From positions 1-64,000 of the forward strand of contig JAYOIK010000020.1 of the NCBI GenBank assembly GCA_038118725.1: a stretch of 64,000 nucleotides of DNA, written 5' to 3'. Shown piece by piece: positions 61,521 through 64,000 of the stretch. Source of the stretch: JADHLJ01 sp038118725 (GTDB taxonomy: Bacteria; Pseudomonadota; Alphaproteobacteria; Thalassobaculales; Thalassobaculaceae). Below the pieces are notes generated by a model. It saw nothing but the letters and a program-made list of their open reading frames with translations. It had not been told where the DNA came from and searched no databases. Numbering within the stretch: the stretch's first letter is position 1; each line of letters begins with the position of its first letter. Both the position numbers and the translations under genes were made by a program.

Positions 61521-62417
61521 ATGGGCATCTCGATCAAGCAACTGCATGAGTGTTTCGTTGGCGAGGTCGACGGCATTGACTTGCGCCAACCGCTGACCAC
61601 GGAACAGGCGCGCGAGATACACGAAGGCATGGACCGCTTCGGTGTTCTGATCTTTCACGATCAGGATCTTTCGGATCAGCAACAGGTCGACTTCACCAAG
61701 AATTTCGGCGAGCTCGAACTCGCGATCGGTTCAAATGTGCTGAAGGAGGGCCAGCGTCGGCTGCGCCTGGAGATGGCCGATGTCAGCAACCTGGATCAGA
61801 ACGGGGAGGTTCTGGCCCGCGATGATCGCCGCAGGATGTTCAATCTCGGTAACCGGCTCTGGCATTCGGACAGCTCATTCCGGGCGACACCCTCGAAATT
61901 TTCGCTGTTGTCCTGTCGGTCCGAGCCGCCGAAGGGCGGGAATACCGAGTTCGCCTTCATGCCGGCGGCCTATGACGCGCTCGAGGACGAGACAAAGGTC
62001 GAGATCGAAGACCTGATCACCGAGCACTCGCTGATTTTTTCCCGCGGCAAGCTCGGCTTCGATGAGTTTTCCGAGGAAGAAAAACAGACCTTCGCGCCGG
62101 TGCGCCACGCCCTGGTACGACGGAACGACCTGACCGGACGGAAATCGATCTATCTGTCGGCGCATATCGGCACGATCGTGGGCTGGGAGGTGCCCGAGGC
62201 GCGTGACTTCATCCGCGAGTTGACCGAGCACGCGACACAACGCCGGTTCGTTCATGCCCATGAATGGCACCTCGGCGACCTGGTCATGTGGGACAACCGG
62301 CAGAACATGCATCGGGTCCGGCCGTTTCGCGATACCGGCGTGGTCCGCGACATGCGCCGCACAACCGTCGCCGGCGAAGGCCCGACCACGGCCCAGGCCG
62401 CGGATCGGGCGGCATAG
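61521..62417 (+). CDS. TauD/TfdA-family Fe(II)/2-oxoglutarate dioxygenase
   Basis: 298 residues from ATG 61521; upstream in-frame ATGs at 61467 and 61479 are possible. FGVLIFHDQDLSDQQQVDF, the metal HxD in RLWHSDSSFRATPSKFSLL, distal His in DNRQNMHRVRPF and a C-terminal Arg in DMRRTTVAGEGP match TfdA (2,4-D dioxygenase) and related alkyl-ether cleaving enzymes. Substrate unknown. A rho-independent terminator follows the gene. Confidence 0.9.
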   Translation: MGISIKQLHECFVGEVDGIDLRQPLTTEQAREIHEGMDRFGVLIFHDQDLSDQQQVDFTKNFGELELAIGSNVLKEGQRRLRLEMADVSNLDQNGEVLARDDRRRMFNLGNRLWHSDSSFRATPSKFSLLSCRSEPPKGGNTEFAFMPAAYDALEDETKVEIEDLITEHSLIFSRGKLGFDEFSEEEKQTFAPVRHALVRRNDLTGRKSIYLSAHIGTIVGWEVPEARDFIRELTEHATQRRFVHAHEWHLGDLVMWDNRQNMHRVRPFRDTGVVRDMRRTTVAGEGPTTAQAADRAA

Positions 62418-62533
62418 GAAACCGACGACCTTGCCTTGCTGATTAACATTTTGTTCAGATCTCGCTGGTATCTTGCTCTCAAGACAAAGAGCCAGCCAGA
62501 CGCCTCCCCCACCCGGGTTGGCTCAGTGTCTCT

Positions 62534-62570
62534 AACGGCGATCTCCCCTCGGGATCGCCGTTTTCTTATT
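62534..62570 (+). terminator. Rho-independent terminator after the TauD-type gene
   Basis: A perfect 10-bp stem AACGGCGATC (62534-62543) / GATCGCCGTT (62553-62562) with a 9-base loop is followed by TTCTTATTT. It ends the plus-strand operon, and it overlaps the stop of the convergent thioesterase gene. A weaker hairpin (GAGCCA...TGGCTC) precedes it at about 62488-62525. Confidence 0.82.
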
Positions 62571-62979
62571 TCGTCGGGCGCGGCAACAGCACCATTTGAG
62601 TCTGCGTGATGAGCGCGACCAGCTTGCCCGCCTCGGAGGTGATCCGGGTTTGCCAGACCATGGTCGTGCGCCCGCGATGGACCGGCGTGGTCTCGCCGGT
62701 GATCTTGGTGCCGCCCGGCGCGGCCGCCAGAAAGTTCGTCTTGCTCTCCAGGGTTGTCGTGCCCGCCCCTTCCGGGAGATTGAGGAAGGTTGCCATCGCG
62801 CCCATGGTATCGGCGAAGGCCATCAGGCAGCCGCCATGGGCGACATCGACACTGGTGCGAAGCTCTTCCCGAATCTCTAATTCAGCCTCCAGGCGATCCG
62901 GGTCGGCCGAGGTGACGCGCATGCCCAATAGCCGCGCGAAAGGCATCATGTTGTCATTGAGGTCCTTTGCCGCGTCCAT
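62566..62979 (-). CDS. PaaI-family hotdog thioesterase
   Basis: 137 residues from ATG 62979. The hotdog signature is VDVAHGGCLMAFADTMGAMATFLNLP with the catalytic HGGxLxxxAD, and TTLESKTNFLAAAPGGT and TTMVWQTRITSEAGKLVALITQTQM complete the fold. It hydrolyses an acyl-CoA. The stop overlaps the terminator of the convergent operon. Confidence 0.9.
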   Translation of the reverse strand: MDAAKDLNDNMMPFARLLGMRVTSADPDRLEAELEIREELRTSVDVAHGGCLMAFADTMGAMATFLNLPEGAGTTTLESKTNFLAAAPGGTKITGETTPVHRGRTTMVWQTRITSEAGKLVALITQTQMVLLPRPTK

Positions 62980-63116
62980 CGCCGTCACTCCCGTCCAAGT
63001 TCCGTCTTCACCAGACGAGCCCATCCTGGCGCACCAGACCGATGATTGGCAACTTGGCCCGGACGCGCGGTGGTGGCAAACTGGCAATGTCTTAAGCCGC
63101 TTCCGGAGACCGGTTC

Positions 63117-63308
63117 GTGCCCACCAAGGTCAAACTACTCTTGACGCTCGCGGTCATCGCCATCGGCGCGTTCTGCGCCTGGCTCGAAATGACCTACGCC
63201 GATCCTTTTGTCGCCAAGGTGATCGCCGGGCTCGTGGTGTTCCTGGTCATCGCGCTTTGGATGTTCCCGGAAGCCGGCGTCAAGGACGGCGAGCAGAAGC
63301 CGGATTGA
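63117..63308 (+). CDS. Small two-helix membrane protein
   Basis: 63 residues from a GTG start at 63117. Helix 1 (about 5-24) and helix 2 (about 33-50) with a short polar loop, and a charged C-terminus (KDGEQKPD). No known family recognised. GTG is chosen because no ATG gives a better start and hydrophobic sequence begins at once. It lies alone between convergent and minus-strand genes. Confidence 0.62.
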   Translation: MPTKVKLLLTLAVIAIGAFCAWLEMTYADPFVAKVIAGLVVFLVIALWMFPEAGVKDGEQKPD

Positions 63309-63344
63309 TCCGGTTAACCCTTCGTTTAGCGGCGCGCCTCGGCG

Positions 63345-64000
63345 TTACCCCTTCAGTCCACCCCGCACGAACGGATAGATGCGGGTGAAATCGGACCCCG
63401 GCTCGGCATCCTCAAGCAGAGCGAAACCCTCGGCCACCAATGAGGCGAGACGGTTGGTCGTTCCGGCATTGGCGACGTTTTCGCAATAGAGCCGCACATC
63501 CTTGGCCATCATCTTGGTCGCGAAACCGCCGTCATAGGCTTCGTTGGCGATCCGGTTCGGGAACTTGTCCATGGTCGCGGTGTTGCGACCGCTGGAGACA
63601 TTCACCACGTCGAGGATCGCGCGCATATCCAGGCCGTTCGCGGTGCCGAAGGCCATGGCCTCGCTGGTCGCCGCCATGGCGGTGGCGGAGAGGAAGTTGT
63701 TCAGCAGTTTGACCGTCTGGCCCTGGCCGGCCTCGGGGCCGACATGAAAGACGTTCTTGCCGATACAGCCGAGCATCCCCTTGTACTTCTCGTAGCTATC
63801 CGGCGCGCATCCCATCATCACCGCCAGGGTCGCCGCCTCGGCCCCGGCGATGCCTCCCGAAACCGGTGCGTCGATATATTCGATCCCGTGTTCCGAGAGT
63901 TTCGCCGCCGCCTCGCGGGCATGGGGAATACCGATGGTCGAGGTATCGATAACCGTCTTCACCTTGGCGTTCGGCGCGGCGATGAACTCATCGGCGATGG
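63345..64000 (-). CDS. 3-Hydroxyisobutyrate dehydrogenase-like NAD(P)-dependent oxidoreductase, partial
   Basis: The C-terminal part of a beta-hydroxyacid dehydrogenase is present: VIDTSTIG, YIDAPVSGGIAGAEAATLAVMMG (substrate-binding), and the catalytic Lys in GQGQTVKLLNNFLSATAM. It continues without a start through the window edge at 64000, so the N-terminal Rossmann domain lies outside. The frame reads on upstream of the apparent GTG 63962 with family-like sequence (IADEFIAAPNAK), confirming truncation by the window. Confidence 0.88.
   Translation of the reverse strand, partial: IADEFIAAPNAKVKTVIDTSTIGIPHAREAAAKLSEHGIEYIDAPVSGGIAGAEAATLAVMMGCAPDSYEKYKGMLGCIGKNVFHVGPEAGQGQTVKLLNNFLSATAMAATSEAMAFGTANGLDMRAILDVVNVSSGRNTATMDKFPNRIANEAYDGGFATKMMAKDVRLYCENVANAGTTNRLASLVAEGFALLEDAEPGSDFTRIYPFVRGGLKG

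Noticed and set aside
1..64000. CRISPR arrays, tRNA, rRNA, prophage
   Set aside because: No regularly spaced direct repeats, cloverleaf T-loop patterns, rRNA signatures or phage structural genes were seen by eye.

Overview
The window is high-GC, densely packed bacterial chromosome with short gaps, many 4-base ATGA start/stop overlaps and GGAG-type ribosome binding sites. Gene content and best-remembered relatives point to a free-living alphaproteobacterium, probably Rhodospirillales-like. No rRNA, tRNA, CRISPR array, phage gene or transposase gene was recognised. Family assignments come from reading motifs and remembered family sequences, not from database searches.

Layout. 1-4.7 kb: a carboxymuconolactone decarboxylase-like protein, a small lipoprotein, a CueR-like regulator leading a cytochrome c / cytochrome c' / TPR operon, an atypical SDR and a stand-alone receiver domain. 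4.7-9.7 kb (minus): a type I secretion operon in decay. One ABC gene has an in-frame TAA. The other loses its reading frame in the middle of the ATPase domain and runs straight into the HlyD-type adaptor. 9.8-16.1 kb (minus): a heptose-phosphatase-like HAD enzyme, HyuA/HyuB hydantoinase and a CHASE4-like histidine kinase. 16.4-20.9 kb (plus): an SDR, VOC protein, PhyH dioxygenase, SABATH-type methyltransferase and EEP-fold hydrolase, probably one operon.

21.1-31.2 kb: a coherent N-heterocycle catabolic island. A Rieske oxygenase diverges from a molybdenum hydroxylase (FAD subunit plus a fused 2Fe-2S/Mo subunit), followed by a 6-hydroxynicotinate-reductase-like flavoprotein, an ApbE-like UPF0280 protein, a DUF1185 protein and, in convergent orientation, an enamidase-like amidohydrolase with a divergent MarR regulator. 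Together these fit the reductive nicotinate route: hydroxylation, ring reduction, then enamide hydrolysis. Two matched GTATAC-centred palindromes sit at the divergent Rieske/hydroxylase promoters, and a perfect 16-bp palindrome lies before the enamidase gene.

31.3-39.3 kb (plus): an unusual cluster joining a cytidylyltransferase-PfkB kinase fusion (reverse HldE domain order), a DegT aminotransferase, two unrecognised proteins, a radical SAM/SPASM-like protein, a two-subunit thiamine-diphosphate E1 enzyme without E2 or E3, and a PhyH dioxygenase. It looks like biosynthesis of an unusual sugar or small molecule and is the best candidate here for an undescribed pathway. It ends at a 266-bp MITE-like element whose right terminal repeat supplies the stop codon of the next gene.

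39.5-64 kb: an old-yellow-enzyme-type oxidoreductase, an EamA transporter, an ArsR/SRPBCC/DUF899 operon that appears to be transcribed leaderless, YtoQ and cupin proteins, a DUF3726 / unknown / M19-dipeptidase operon, DUF547 and fatty-acid-hydroxylase membrane proteins, TRAP permeases without a binding protein, SfsA, a CinA-like protein, enoyl-CoA hydratase, a PLP desulfhydrase, oligoendopeptidase F, acyl-CoA synthetase, an enolase-superfamily enzyme, a TauD dioxygenase with a strong terminator, a thioesterase, a small membrane protein and a 3-hydroxyisobutyrate-dehydrogenase-like gene cut by the window edge.

Dispersed intergenic repeats (two full copies and one half copy of a 105-bp REPIN-like element, a second REP-type pair and the MITE) are scattered through the window.
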